Origin: Labrys sp. WJW
Lineage (GTDB): Bacteria; Pseudomonadota; Alphaproteobacteria; Rhizobiales; Labraceae
NCBI RefSeq assembly: GCF_001676615.1
Contig: NZ_LYXZ01000017.1
Location: forward strand, 62,001-126,000
Direction: 5' to 3'
Length of the DNA stretch: 64,000 nt
Within the stretch, counting starts at the first letter, position 1; each line of letters begins with the position of its first letter. The position numbers were made by a program, and so were the translations under genes. Positions 16,168 through 25,864 of this stretch are shown one piece after another. The notes beneath the pieces are model-generated. The model saw only the letters and a list, made by a program, of their open reading frames with translations, had not been told where the DNA came from and made no database searches.

Positions 16168-17557
16168 AGCCGAAGAGATAGCGCGTCCGGATTTCCAGGG
16201 CTTGCGCCAGTTGCTCCATGGTGTCGAGGGCGCGCCGCAACTCCGTGCCGGTGAAATAAGTAAGCAGATGCGCGGCGAGGTCCGGCTCGCCGGCTTCGAG
16301 CAGCACCGCGGTGCTACGCGCGATTCGCGCCTGCTCCCCGATGAGCGTCGCCTCGATCGCCTGCCACAGTGCCAGGGCTTCGGGCAGGAAGGTTTCGTGG
16401 TGCTGGAAGAGCAGGTTGAGCAGGCGCTTGCCGGCCAGGCCTGCCGAGCGGGTCGATTCGATACCCTGCGGTACAGCCGACAGCGTCTGTGGACGCCCGT
16501 TCTCGGCATGGCGGCTATCGAGAAAGCGTGAGGCTTCGCCATCGCTGAGATAGCGGTGTTGCCGATATTCTTCCGGCACGCTCTGGATGCCCAGGAACAC
16601 GGGCACGAACGGCGCCGCCACCGCGCCGACCTGCGTATGCCATATGAGCCGCAAGGCGTCGGGAACCGCGCCCAGCAGCGGCACCACCTGGCCATAGCCG
16701 GCGGTGTCGCCGGTCAGCCTTTCCGTGCGCACGGCCCAGAAGATATCCGCAAGGCCGATCTTCTCCGGCCGAGCCGCCCTCGCCGCCATTTCCGCTTCGA
16801 TCCATTGCACGCCGGCCCAGCGGCCCTTGCCGTCGCCATAGACGGCATTGGCATCGAAAGGCGTGCCGGGCCGATACCAGCCCTGTTCCTGCGCGAAGGA
16901 GACGAAGTGCGCCGGATAGAGGAAATCCGTCCGTGCCGGATCCTCGATCGGTACCAACCCGACATAGCCGGGCCGGGAGGCGCGAATGGCATCCGGTCCC
17001 AGCCGCTCCGCCACCCACAGGCCGCGGCCGCCTGAGAACTCGATCACCACCCAGGCTTCCTCGGCATCGGCAATCAGATGCGAATTGCCGCCGTAGTCGG
17101 CATAGCCATGCCGGGCAATCAGGTCGGCGATGATCTCGACGCCTTCGCGGGCCGTGCGCGCCCGCTCCAGCACGAGACGGGCAAGGTCGCTGTAATTGGG
17201 GCCGGTCTGATCCGGCGGCGTCATCGCCACCAGTTCGGCGCGCGAGGATGACCAGATGTCGCGCACCGCGACGCCATGTTCGTTGAGCCCGCCATTGGTG
17301 AGCGGGGCTGGCACGCCCTTGTAGTAGCTGTAGCTGACGCGCAGATGCCGCGCCGTTTCGGAAACCTGCGGAATTGCGCTCATCCGTCCGGGCAGATCGG
17401 CCTGCGGCGTCACGCCGACCGGGATGCGCGCATCGGCCTCATGCCGGCAGCGAGGCAAGAGCTCGAGCCAGTGGCTCGAAGGCTCGTCGCCATAGCCGGC
17501 GAGATAGGCGATGCCGTCCGTCGTATGGTTCCGCCCGATATAAAGTCCGTAGCTCAC
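16124..17557 (-). CDS. Peptidase C69-family (dipeptidase A-like) Ntn-hydrolase with Ser at the nucleophile position
   Basis: The product is 477 aa from a GTG at 17557 with a near-perfect GGAG site 7 nt upstream; another GTG seven codons earlier lacks one. The C69 fold is recognisable: YIGRNHTTDGIAYLAGYGDE, PAPLTNGGLNEHGVAVRDIW, EGVEIIADLIARHGYADYGG, NSHLIADAEEAWVVIE. Family members use an N-terminal Cys exposed after Met or propeptide removal. Here the second residue is Ser (MSYGLYIG), which an aminopeptidase would expose. Ser can serve as an Ntn nucleophile, so the enzyme may be active with altered chemistry or substrate. No signal peptide is seen. Confidence 0.85.
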   Translation of the reverse strand: MSYGLYIGRNHTTDGIAYLAGYGDEPSSHWLELLPRCRHEADARIPVGVTPQADLPGRMSAIPQVSETARHLRVSYSYYKGVPAPLTNGGLNEHGVAVRDIWSSSRAELVAMTPPDQTGPNYSDLARLVLERARTAREGVEIIADLIARHGYADYGGNSHLIADAEEAWVVIEFSGGRGLWVAERLGPDAIRASRPGYVGLVPIEDPARTDFLYPAHFVSFAQEQGWYRPGTPFDANAVYGDGKGRWAGVQWIEAEMAARAARPEKIGLADIFWAVRTERLTGDTAGYGQVVPLLGAVPDALRLIWHTQVGAVAAPFVPVFLGIQSVPEEYRQHRYLSDGEASRFLDSRHAENGRPQTLSAVPQGIESTRSAGLAGKRLLNLLFQHHETFLPEALALWQAIEATLIGEQARIARSTAVLLEAGEPDLAAHLLTYFTGTELRRALDTMEQLAQALEIRTRYLFGFRTEPTPRAPAQIW

Positions 17558-17772
17558 CGCACGTCTCCGTTGTGGCACTCAAGGCCCATGCGGGCATCGA
17601 CAAGGTAGGCCGCTATCCCGCCGCCAGCGGCGCGGCATCGTGCCGCGCAGCCTGTGCGCTTCGTCACGGTCGAATAACGAGACATGCGTTAACGTTTGTG
17701 CAACCTAATCATCCCTAGCGTAAGGCTACCGGGCGGCGGGGCGCTGCAGGTGAACTGGAGTTCAACCAGGGA

Positions 17773-18021
17773 ATGACAGATATTTCGCAAAACGCTCAGA
17801 TTTCCAGCGACTGGTTCAGTTATTTTTTTAATTCGACCATGCTCAGCATGATCGTCCTCGACCTTATTGTAGCTCTCGTAATTCTAATTGCACATCGCTG
17901 GTTCGTCTTGAACGAGCGGAAGATTAACGCAACGTCAACCACGACGACAACTTCAGTGGCGCCGGAAAAGATTGAAACGCGCCTGCCTGGCATCGCCATA
18001 CGTCCAGCGGCACTCGCCTGA
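17773..18021 (+). CDS. Possible small single-pass membrane protein
   Basis: The frame encodes 82 aa with one clear transmembrane helix (MLSMIVLDLIVALVILIAHRW, about residues 23-43), a short N-terminal part, and a Thr-rich C-terminus (NATSTTTTTS). The AT-rich codon use of the first 60 codons differs from neighbours. Upstream AGGGA sits very close to the ATG. I recognise no family. Confidence 0.4.
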   Translation: MTDISQNAQISSDWFSYFFNSTMLSMIVLDLIVALVILIAHRWFVLNERKINATSTTTTTSVAPEKIETRLPGIAIRPAALA

Positions 18022-18250
18022 ACGGAAACAATCGGGCTGCCCTCTCCTTCGGGCCAGCCCTTCCGCCTCGCCGCCATCGCACCTGGAATCACAGACTTTC
18101 CTTGATGCGGCCTCATCGCGGCCCCGGACTAGTCGTACCCCCTTCAGCCTAATTCTTTCGGCGCAGGCCAACGCCTAATTGCTGACTTGGCCGCGTGACG
18201 CCTCGCTTTATCATGGCGTTACCCGTTTTCTTTTCAACCAATCGATTGCA

Positions 18251-18466
18251 ATGACTACCGAACAAGCCAATCTTCTTCGCGCCTGCTATCTCTCCGGCCA
18301 GATGAGCGAAGCCCAGTGGCAGGAGCATGTCCGCAACGGCGACGTGACTGAAGAAGTCCCCTCTCTCGCGGCCGGCGCCAGGAGCCTGCCGGACATGCTG
18401 GCAGAACTGGAAGCGATCTACGACCTGCGCCCGCCGGCCAAGAAGCTGGTCCGCCCGGAGATTTGA
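18251..18466 (+). CDS. Small acidic protein, hypothetical
   Basis: The product is 71 aa from the ATG at 18251. It is helical, starting MTTEQANLLRACYLSGQMSE and ending in a LEAIYDLRPPAKKLVRPEI tail. It is followed 30 nt later by a convincing terminator, which supports a real short transcript. I recognise no domain. The open frame extends 24 codons upstream, but that part looks non-coding. Confidence 0.6.
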   Translation: MTTEQANLLRACYLSGQMSEAQWQEHVRNGDVTEEVPSLAAGARSLPDMLAELEAIYDLRPPAKKLVRPEI

Positions 18467-18499
18467 GGAAGGATCGGCATTCGCCGAGGGTGCTTATGC

Positions 18500-18527
18500 G
18501 GGCCGGATATCCGGCCCGTTTCATTTT
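18500..18527 (+). terminator. Rho-independent terminator
   Basis: GGGCCGG-ATAT-CCGGCCC stem followed by GTTTCATTTT, 33 nt after the small acidic protein gene. Confidence 0.8.
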
Positions 18528-18701
18528 GTCCGCCTTTCCCCCGCCGAAGATGTTTTCCACGAGTCCCCTTGCCTGAAGGCCCCCGGAGCGTAGCGCTGCC
18601 TTTCCGATTTCGGCGAACCTCATCAAGGTGTGACAGCCCGAAAGCACGGCGCAGACCGCCGAAGCGACAGCGCGAACAACCAACCATTTCGGAAATTGGG
18701 A

Positions 18702-18776
<75 letters not shown>

Positions 18777-18864
18777 TTCTGCCGAGGGACTTGCCCGGCG
18801 CGGCGCTCTAGTGCCACAAGGGAGGCTCCGGCGCAAGCCGGTTGCTGCATAAAGTCGTCATTTG

Positions 18865-19038
18865 ATGAAAACACCCGTGAAAACCGAAACCGAAAAACGC
18901 GCCGAGCGCCTGGCCAAGGCCCTGCGCGCCAATCTCGGCCGGCGCAAGAGCCAGTCGCGCGGGCGTGATGCATTATCGGGCGAAGGCCGGGAAACCGCCG
19001 ATGCCGATGCGAAAATGCCACAGGACGACAGCGAATAG
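18865..19038 (+). CDS. Small basic protein upstream of murA
   Basis: A 57-residue frame: MKTPVKTETEKRAERLAKAL, then RANLGRRKSQSRGRD and an acidic tail. Its helical Arg/Lys-rich RANLxRRKxQSR core is like short proteins found just upstream of murA in other Hyphomicrobiales, which is the main reason to call it. Function unknown. It ends 159 nt before murA. Confidence 0.65.
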   Translation: MKTPVKTETEKRAERLAKALRANLGRRKSQSRGRDALSGEGRETADADAKMPQDDSE

Positions 19039-19197
19039 GCCCCGCCGCGATTCTGCCCCGGCTTCGCCCTTGTCCGGCCTTTGCGCTTCGTTTACTCAAA
19101 CCGGTTAACCTTATCTCTTACGCTGCTCGACTGCTTGCCTCCCGGCCGCCACTGCGCCGATTACAGGCGAGGCCGAAGCCATTCCGAAGGATCGACC

Positions 19198-20493
19198 ATG
19201 GATCGAATCAAGATCACCGGCGGCGCGCCGCTCCACGGCGTCATTCCGATTTCCGGCGCCAAGAACGCTGCCCTACCGCTGATGATCGCGAGCCTGCTCT
19301 CCGAAGACGTGCTCACCCTCACCAATGTGCCGCGCCTGGCCGACGTCGCCCTGCTTGCCCGCATCCTCGGCAATCACGGCCTCGACGTCACCATTGCCGG
19401 CAAGCGCCCGGGCGAACTGGAGCTGACCGGCCAGACCGTGCGCCTCGATGCGCGCTCCATCGTCGACACCACCGCGCCCTACGAACTGGTCTCGCGCATG
19501 CGCGCCAGCTTCTGGGTGCTCGGCCCGCTGCTCGCCCGCATGGGCCATGCCCGCGTCTCCCTGCCCGGCGGTTGCGCCATCGGCACGCGCCCGGTCGACT
19601 TCCTCTTGATGGCGATGGAGCGGCTCGGCGCCAAGATCGAGATCGAGAACGGCTATGCCGTCGCCGAGGCGAAGAACGGCCTGAAGGGCGCCGAGATCGA
19701 TTTCCCGAAGGTCACCGTCGGCGGCACCCATGTCGCGCTGATGGCGGCGACGCTCGCCGAAGGCACCACTGTCATCCACAATGCGGCGCGTGAGCCCGAG
19801 ATCGTCGATGTCGCCGACTGCCTGATCAAGATGGGCGCCAAGATCAAGGGCGCCGGCACCTCCACCATCGAAATCACCGGCGTCTCCCGCCTGCAGGGCG
19901 CGCATCACCGCGTGATCTCCGACCGCATCGAGGCCGGCACCTATGCCATGTGCGTGGCGATGGCCGGCGGCGACGTCATGCTGGAAGGCGCCCAGCCCGA
20001 GCTGTTCGAGAACGCACTCGACGTGCTGCGCGAGGCCGGCGCCGAGATCGCCGCCACCAATGAGGGCATCCGCGTGCGCCGCAACGGCCACGGCATCGAT
20101 CCGGTGGCCGTGACCACCGAGCCCTTCCCGGGCTTCCCGACCGACCTGCAGGCCCAGTTGATGGGCCTGATGACCAAGGCCAAGGGCAAGTCGCGCATCA
20201 CCGAGACGATCTTCGAGAACCGCTTCATGCATGTACAGGAGCTGGCCCGCCTCGGCGCCCATATCCATCTCGACGGCCAGACGGCGATCGTCGAGGGTGT
20301 CTCCACCCTCAAGGGTGCCCCCGTGATGGCGACGGATCTGCGCGCCTCGGTGTCGCTGGTGATCGCCGGCCTCGCCGCTCAGGGCGACACCGTCGTCAAT
20401 CGCATCTACCACCTCGACCGCGGTTTCGAGAACCTGGAACGCAAGCTCGCCGCCTGCGGCGCCCAGATCGAGCGCATCTCCGGCGAGGGCTGA
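19198..20493 (+). CDS. murA: UDP-N-acetylglucosamine 1-carboxyvinyltransferase
   Basis: The product is 431 aa from the ATG with AAGGA upstream; the longer open frame adds a non-coding leader. This is the first committed cytoplasmic step of peptidoglycan synthesis: enolpyruvyl transfer from PEP to UDP-GlcNAc. Visible features are [12 protein letters not shown] (Lys-Asn substrate residues), the flexible-loop [11 protein letters not shown] with active-site C126, and [13 protein letters not shown]. Having Cys, not Asp, at that position predicts fosfomycin sensitivity. In many Hyphomicrobiales murA is followed by DUF2948 and hisD; here that block lies about 25 kb away. Confidence 0.97.
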   Translation: MDRIKITGGAPLHGVIPISGAKNAALPLMIASLLSEDVLTLTNVPRLADVALLARILGNHGLDVTIAGKRPGELELTGQTVRLDARSIVDTTAPYELVSRMRASFWVLGPLLARMGHARVSLPGGCAIGTRPVDFLLMAMERLGAKIEIENGYAVAEAKNGLKGAEIDFPKVTVGGTHVALMAATLAEGTTVIHNAAREPEIVDVADCLIKMGAKIKGAGTSTIEITGVSRLQGAHHRVISDRIEAGTYAMCVAMAGGDVMLEGAQPELFENALDVLREAGAEIAATNEGIRVRRNGHGIDPVAVTTEPFPGFPTDLQAQLMGLMTKAKGKSRITETIFENRFMHVQELARLGAHIHLDGQTAIVEGVSTLKGAPVMATDLRASVSLVIAGLAAQGDTVVNRIYHLDRGFENLERKLAACGAQIERISGEG

Positions 20494-20588
20494 GACTTTT
20501 CCGCCTCGCGGCGGACCAAAGCTTGCAATCTTTTGATGGGGCGCGACCATGCCGGTTCGCGCCCCTTTGGCATCAAGGACAGCCGGGC

Positions 20589-21236
20589 ATGCTGAAGATC
20601 TGGGGACGACGCAATTCCTTCAACGTCCAGAAGGTGATGTGGCTGGTCGGCGAACTCGGCATCGCCCATGAGCACATTTCGGCCGGTGGCAGTTTCAGAG
20701 GCCTGGATCGGCCCGAATTCCTGGCGCTGAATCCGCATGGCCGGGTGCCGCTGATCGAGGATGCGGGCAATGCAGTGTGGGAATCGCACACGATCCTGCG
20801 CTATCTCGCCGCCCGCTTCGGTGCCTCGCATTTCTGGCCCGACGATGCCGGCGAGCGCTCGCAATTCGAGCGCTGGATGGACTGGTCGCAGACGGCCCTG
20901 CAACCGGCTTTCCTCTCCGACGTGTTCTGGGGTTTCTACCGCACGCCGGAAGCCCAAAGGGACTGGCCACGCATCCGTCGCGGCATCGAGCGCTGCAGCG
21001 CCCATTTCCTGCTGCTCGACCGCTGGCTGGAAGGCCGGCGCCATATGCTGGGCGACGATCTCAGCTTGGCGGACATCGCCGTCGGAACCACGCTCTATCG
21101 CTATTTCAATCTCGATATTCCGCGACCGGACATCCCGAACGTGCAGGCCTGGTACGGGCGGCTCAGCGAGCGTGATTCCTATCGGGACCATGTCATGATC
21201 CCGTTCGACGATCTCAAAGGCCGCCTCGCTTATTGA
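20589..21236 (+). CDS. Glutathione S-transferase family protein
   Basis: The product is 215 aa from the ATG at 20589. The N-terminal thioredoxin-like domain reads MLKIWGRRNSFNVQKVMWL, NPHGRVPLIED (cis-Pro) and ESHTILRYLA (Glu-Ser that binds the gamma-glutamyl group). The C-terminal helical domain has LDRWLEGRRHMLGDDLSLAD with the conserved helix-capping Asp. It is a cytosolic GST of the beta/theta-like bacterial group. The substrate cannot be inferred. It is convergent with the LysR gene. Confidence 0.93.
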   Translation: MLKIWGRRNSFNVQKVMWLVGELGIAHEHISAGGSFRGLDRPEFLALNPHGRVPLIEDAGNAVWESHTILRYLAARFGASHFWPDDAGERSQFERWMDWSQTALQPAFLSDVFWGFYRTPEAQRDWPRIRRGIERCSAHFLLLDRWLEGRRHMLGDDLSLADIAVGTTLYRYFNLDIPRPDIPNVQAWYGRLSERDSYRDHVMIPFDDLKGRLAY

Positions 21237-21261
21237 AAAGCCGTAATCCCCCCGAGCCTGG

Positions 21262-22173
<912 letters not shown>

Positions 22174-22256
22174 TTATTCTTGAAGGCTAAATTTGAATTT
22201 GTACGAATGCGCGAGCAATGCAAGTCTGGTGTGATCGGGCAAGATGGAGAAAGCGC

Positions 22257-22760
22257 ATGGGCGCGCAGTCCCTTCTGACATCTCTGTATCGTTACAAGGC
22301 CTGGGCAGACGGCCTGCTGCTCGATGCTCTGATCGAAGTCGATCGGGCCGGGCCGCCTGCCGATTTCGGTGCGGCGCTCCGCCTTTTCAATCATGCCCAT
22401 ATCGTCGATCGCATCTTCTTGGCCCATCTGCAGGGGCACAGCCATGGCTATGACGACAACGAGCCCATCGACCCGCCGCCCTTGACGGGCCTGGCCACGG
22501 ATGTTCGGCAGACGGACCAGGCCTATCTCGACTATGTCGCCGGCCTGTCGACGGAAGGATTGCAGGAACCCCTTCGCTTCAGGTTCACGGACGGGCAGCC
22601 GGGACGGATGTCGCGCGAGGAAATGCTGGCGCATGTCATCACGCATGGCGGTTATCATCGCGGCGAGATCGGCCGCCTGCTGCCCCAGGTCGCAAAAGCG
22701 GCTTCGGTGGATGTCTTCGCCGGCTACCTGCATCGCTCGGAGCCGGACCGCCGGGCATAG
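22257..22760 (+). CDS. DinB/YfiT-like four-helix metal-binding protein
   Basis: The product is 167 aa from the ATG preceded by GGAGAAAGCGC. DinB-fold metal ligands are visible as His in FNHAHIVDRIFL and the pair in ITHGGYHRGEIG, with LTSLYRYKAWADGLLLDAL as the first helix. Relatives include DinB, mycothiol-dependent enzymes and other thiol transferases; none can be chosen here. It is divergent from the LysR gene. Confidence 0.9.
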   Translation: MGAQSLLTSLYRYKAWADGLLLDALIEVDRAGPPADFGAALRLFNHAHIVDRIFLAHLQGHSHGYDDNEPIDPPPLTGLATDVRQTDQAYLDYVAGLSTEGLQEPLRFRFTDGQPGRMSREEMLAHVITHGGYHRGEIGRLLPQVAKAASVDVFAGYLHRSEPDRRA

Positions 22761-22841
22761 CGGGACGCATCGATTGCTGACAGGCCGCGGTCAGCAGACA
22801 GATCCTATACTATGTCGAACAACGGTGATCGGAGTTCGACG

Positions 22842-23075
22842 ATGTCCAGCACCGAATATCAGGATGATCCCTGGGGCCGCCATTGGTGCCAAGCCCCGAG
22901 ACGTAACGGCTTCTTGATCGAGACCGGCAAAGGGCCGAAACCGGGCATGCTTCATCTGTTCCTGCAATGCCTGGAGGCGATCGTGAGGGGGACGCCACGT
23001 CGCCTCCCGACCGTCGTAGCCGATCGCCTTAGGCGCCGCTCACGCCTTCTTGCGGTTACGCGGCGCCGGCCGTAA
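22842..23075 (+). CDS. Possible small protein, unrecognised
   Basis: A 77-residue frame from an ATG with a good GGAG site 7 nt upstream: MSSTEYQDDPWGRHWCQAPR, then a helical LHLFLQCLEAIVRGTP part and an Arg-rich tail. The last 36 bases overlap the convergent YjbR-like gene. No family recognised; the tail may be non-coding shadow. Confidence 0.35.
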   Translation: MSSTEYQDDPWGRHWCQAPRRNGFLIETGKGPKPGMLHLFLQCLEAIVRGTPRRLPTVVADRLRRRSRLLAVTRRRP

Positions 23076-23384
23076 TGCATTCCAGGCATGAGCCCTGCCG
23101 ATCATGCCCAGCACGTGGTCGGCATGCGGCGTCGCTTCGCGTACCAGCACGGCCGGCCAGCCGACATAGTGGGCGCTCTGCCAATAGGTTTCGGGATCGA
23201 GTGCCAGCAGCATCTCGATACTGTCCTTGTCGATCTGGAGGCAAAAGGAATCCGCCTCGTGCCCCGGGGTGAGAAAGGCCCGGCCGTTCACCTTGACGGC
23301 CGGCTTGCCATAGCTCGTTGACATCTCGGCGCCAGGAAGTGACAAGGCATGAGCGACCGCCTCATTCCAGTCGATCGGCATCAT
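23040..23384 (-). CDS. MmcQ/YjbR family protein
   Basis: The product is 114 aa, the usual length, from the ATG pair at 23384/23381 with GGAGG upstream. The family pattern is EAVAHALSLPGAEMSTSYGKPAVKVNG, FLTPGHEADSFCLQID and PAVLVREATPHADHVLGMIG. It has a YjbR-like double-wing fold with suspected DNA or ligand binding; the cellular role is not established. No operon partner. Confidence 0.88.
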   Translation of the reverse strand: MMPIDWNEAVAHALSLPGAEMSTSYGKPAVKVNGRAFLTPGHEADSFCLQIDKDSIEMLLALDPETYWQSAHYVGWPAVLVREATPHADHVLGMIGRAHAWNALRPAPRNRKKA

Positions 23385-23419
23385 CCGTCCTCCGCCAACT
23401 CCCGAACAGCCCTCTTGCC

Positions 23420-24265
23420 TCACTTCCCGTCGAGGAACCCCAGGAGCGCCGCATTGAACAGGGCCGGATCCTGCAGGAAGGCGAAATGACTGGCATTGGG
23501 CAGGATCAAAAGGCCGGCGCCGGGAATGGTGGCGGCGATATGTTCGGTATGCTCGCGCTTGATCGCCTCGTCGCGGTCGCCATCGACCACCAGCACCGGT
23601 GTCTTGATCGCCTTGAGCTGCACGTCGGTCCAGCTCGGCTGGGTCGCCCACATCTGGCCGATCTGCCCGACAAAGGCCTTATACTCCTTCGGGGTCGGCG
23701 ACAGCTTGGCATATTCTCTGCCGGCTCGTTCGATATAGGCGGCGAACGTCGGATTCTTGTCGACGCCGTCCTTGACGCCTGACGTCACGGTGTTGGCCGC
23801 AAAGGCGAAGACCTTGTTGACACGGTCGGGATGGCGGATGGCCAGATCGATACCGAGAATGGCACCGTCGCTCCAGCCGACGATATCGGCTTGTCTGATC
23901 TTGAGCTTGTCGAGCAGGGCAACGACGTCGTCGGCCATCAAATCATAGCCATAGGGCTTGGCGTCCCGGCTCGAGCGGCCATGGCCGCGGCTGTCGACGA
24001 GGATCACCTTGTGGCGCCGAGCCAAGGCCTTGGCCTGCAGGCCCCAATAGTCCGAGTTGCCCAGGCCGCCATGCAGCAGCACGACCGGCGCTCCCTTGCC
24101 GAGGGTTGCGTAATAAAGCTTGACGCCGTTGATGTCGGCGTAGCCGCCTTTGGCGACGGGTGCCGGCGTCGGCGGCAGCGTCTCCCAGCGCTCGGCCGCC
24201 GACACCGCGCCGAGCGAGGCGAAAACCAGGAAGCAGGCGGAAAAGGCGGCAAGGATGATGCGCAT
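23420..24265 (-). CDS. Exported alpha/beta hydrolase
   Basis: The product is 281 aa from the ATG at 24265 (GGATCTTCC upstream; an ATG four codons earlier is possible). The signal peptide MRIILAAFSACFLVFASLGA ends near VSA-AE, so it acts in the periplasm. The core has VVLLHGGLG (oxyanion loop), the nucleophile elbow GWSDG, VVDGDRDE (acid) and LPNASHFAF (catalytic His). The lid is short. The substrate is unknown; carboxylesterase or lactonase activity is typical. Confidence 0.9.
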   Translation of the reverse strand: MRIILAAFSACFLVFASLGAVSAAERWETLPPTPAPVAKGGYADINGVKLYYATLGKGAPVVLLHGGLGNSDYWGLQAKALARRHKVILVDSRGHGRSSRDAKPYGYDLMADDVVALLDKLKIRQADIVGWSDGAILGIDLAIRHPDRVNKVFAFAANTVTSGVKDGVDKNPTFAAYIERAGREYAKLSPTPKEYKAFVGQIGQMWATQPSWTDVQLKAIKTPVLVVDGDRDEAIKREHTEHIAATIPGAGLLILPNASHFAFLQDPALFNAALLGFLDGK

Positions 24266-24351
24266 TGGAAGATCCATCGACTCGAAATCCGATCGAGCCG
24301 ACGATCAATCATTTAGGCGACGACGTCAAAGTCCATTAAAATTGTAAGCTA

Positions 24352-25386
24352 TTACCGCGATGCATACCGATCCTGGCCTGCGCCACCCCCGTTCGCATTC
24401 GTCCCGAGCCAGCGATACCAGGCCTCGGCGCTGCCATTGAAGACGTTGAGGTCGATCTTCTCGCCGACGCCCTGCGAAAGGCCCGAGCCGGAATATTGCC
24501 AGAACACCCACTTTCTGCCCTCGAAAACCTGGGAAGGATGGCGGGCGACGGAGCGCAGCCAGAAGGGGTAATCGAGAAAAGCACCTTCCAGATTGTCGTG
24601 GTAGAAGCCGGGCGCCGTGTAGATGATGGGCCGTTGGCCGTAATGTCTTTCGACAATGGTCAGGAAGGCCTGCATGTTATCGCGGATGTTGCTGGGCGAA
24701 GGTCGCCGCTTGCAGGCCGAATCCGCGTTCCATTCGACATCGAGCACCGGCGGCAGCGCTCCGGGGATGCGCGGCACGTTGCGGATGAACCAGCGTGCCT
24801 GCTCGGCACCGCTGCGGCACCAATAGAAGAAATGATAGGCGCCGCGACGCAGGCCCGCCTCATGCGCGCCGCGCCAATTGCGCTTGAACATGGGGTCGAG
24901 ATGGTCGCCACCGTCGGTGGCCTTGATGAAGACGAAATTGGCGCCCTGCTGGCGCAAAGTCTGCCAGTCGATGTCGCCCTGCCAGCGCGAGACGTCGACA
25001 CCATGGACCGCGAAGGCCCGCGGCGAAGCCCTGCCGAAATTGATCGGCTTGGCATCGCGGAAGCGGCGGCCATAGATGCGTTCGCGCGGACCCGACCTGA
25101 CCATCGGCGCCGCCATGACCGCTGCTACCGGCTCGGCGGGTAATGCGACAGGCCGCAGCGGCGGCTTGGAGATCGGCGGCGGCACCATGGCCACCGTGTC
25201 CGGCGGCACGCCCTCGGGCAGGGGCTGCTGGATCGGCTCCGGTTCCGGCGGTGCCGGAATGGAGGAAGCGACCGAGCCCGTGGTCTCCGGCGGCCGGATG
25301 GGCCGGTCAGGATCGCCGCTGATGGCACTGCAGCTCGCGAGGGCGAGGCAGGCGACGAGAATGGCTGGCAGGCCCAGTACGCGCAT
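24352..25386 (-). CDS. Lipoprotein with glycoside hydrolase 25 (lysozyme-type) domain
   Basis: The product is 344 aa. A lipobox (LALAS-C19) predicts lipid anchoring. A Pro-rich linker (about 20-110) leads to a complete GH25 muramidase domain: HGVDVSRWQGDIDW (catalytic Asp region), FVFIKATDGG, GAYHFFYWCRS, PVLDVEWNAD (catalytic Asp-x-Glu) and PFWLRSVARHP ... WQYSGSG. It probably cleaves beta-1,4 MurNAc-GlcNAc bonds in peptidoglycan remodelling. It stands alone. Confidence 0.93.
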   Translation of the reverse strand: MRVLGLPAILVACLALASCSAISGDPDRPIRPPETTGSVASSIPAPPEPEPIQQPLPEGVPPDTVAMVPPPISKPPLRPVALPAEPVAAVMAAPMVRSGPRERIYGRRFRDAKPINFGRASPRAFAVHGVDVSRWQGDIDWQTLRQQGANFVFIKATDGGDHLDPMFKRNWRGAHEAGLRRGAYHFFYWCRSGAEQARWFIRNVPRIPGALPPVLDVEWNADSACKRRPSPSNIRDNMQAFLTIVERHYGQRPIIYTAPGFYHDNLEGAFLDYPFWLRSVARHPSQVFEGRKWVFWQYSGSGLSQGVGEKIDLNVFNGSAEAWYRWLGTNANGGGAGQDRYASR

Positions 25387-25864
25387 GGATACTCACGTCA
25401 ACAAACGCCGGAACGATCGGCCCCAGTCCCCCTGGAAGCCGTAACGAAACGTTTGTGCGTAAATCGCCAACAAAGATTGAATCAAAAGGCGCAGCCGTTG
25501 ATTTCGGGCCACAAGGCGCGCTATTCCCGGAATATGGTAACTTTTGCGCTAGCAATCATGGTTACCGCCACGGCCTGTTCTCGGCCCCGTCCCGTCTCGG
25601 CCCATGCCGCCGCCGCAAGCTCCACCACGCGCCCGCGTGCTTCACGCGGCTCGCATGACGAGAAGCCGAATTTCGGAGACAACGCATTTCACTTGAGGAA
25701 GAAACGCTCCGATTTGTCATTGCCGGGCGTGACCCGGCAATCCAGCCCTCGCGGCCGGTTGCGCGTGCGGCTTCTGGATAGCCGGGTCAAGCCCGGCGGC
25801 TATGACAAGGTCGTGCGAACTCGAAGACGCCTCGGCAAACTGCAATTGCGTACCGGAGGCCGGC
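25387..25864. other. 478-bp intergenic region between the GH25 gene and hemA
   Basis: Its second half carries the paired-hairpin repeat at 25716-25807. The first half has short plus-strand open frames of no convincing coding quality. Confidence 0.4.
25716..25807. repeat. Paired-hairpin repeat (GTCATTGCCGGG...CCCGGCGGCTATGAC)
   Basis: Two small hairpins (TTGCCGGG-CGTGA-CCCGGCAA and AGCCGGG-TCAAG-CCCGGC) lie inside outer complementary blocks GTCAT/ATGAC and ATCCAG/CTGGAT. Sequences of this kind are common dispersed intergenic repeats in Hyphomicrobiales genomes and often give spurious short ORFs. Confidence 0.75.
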
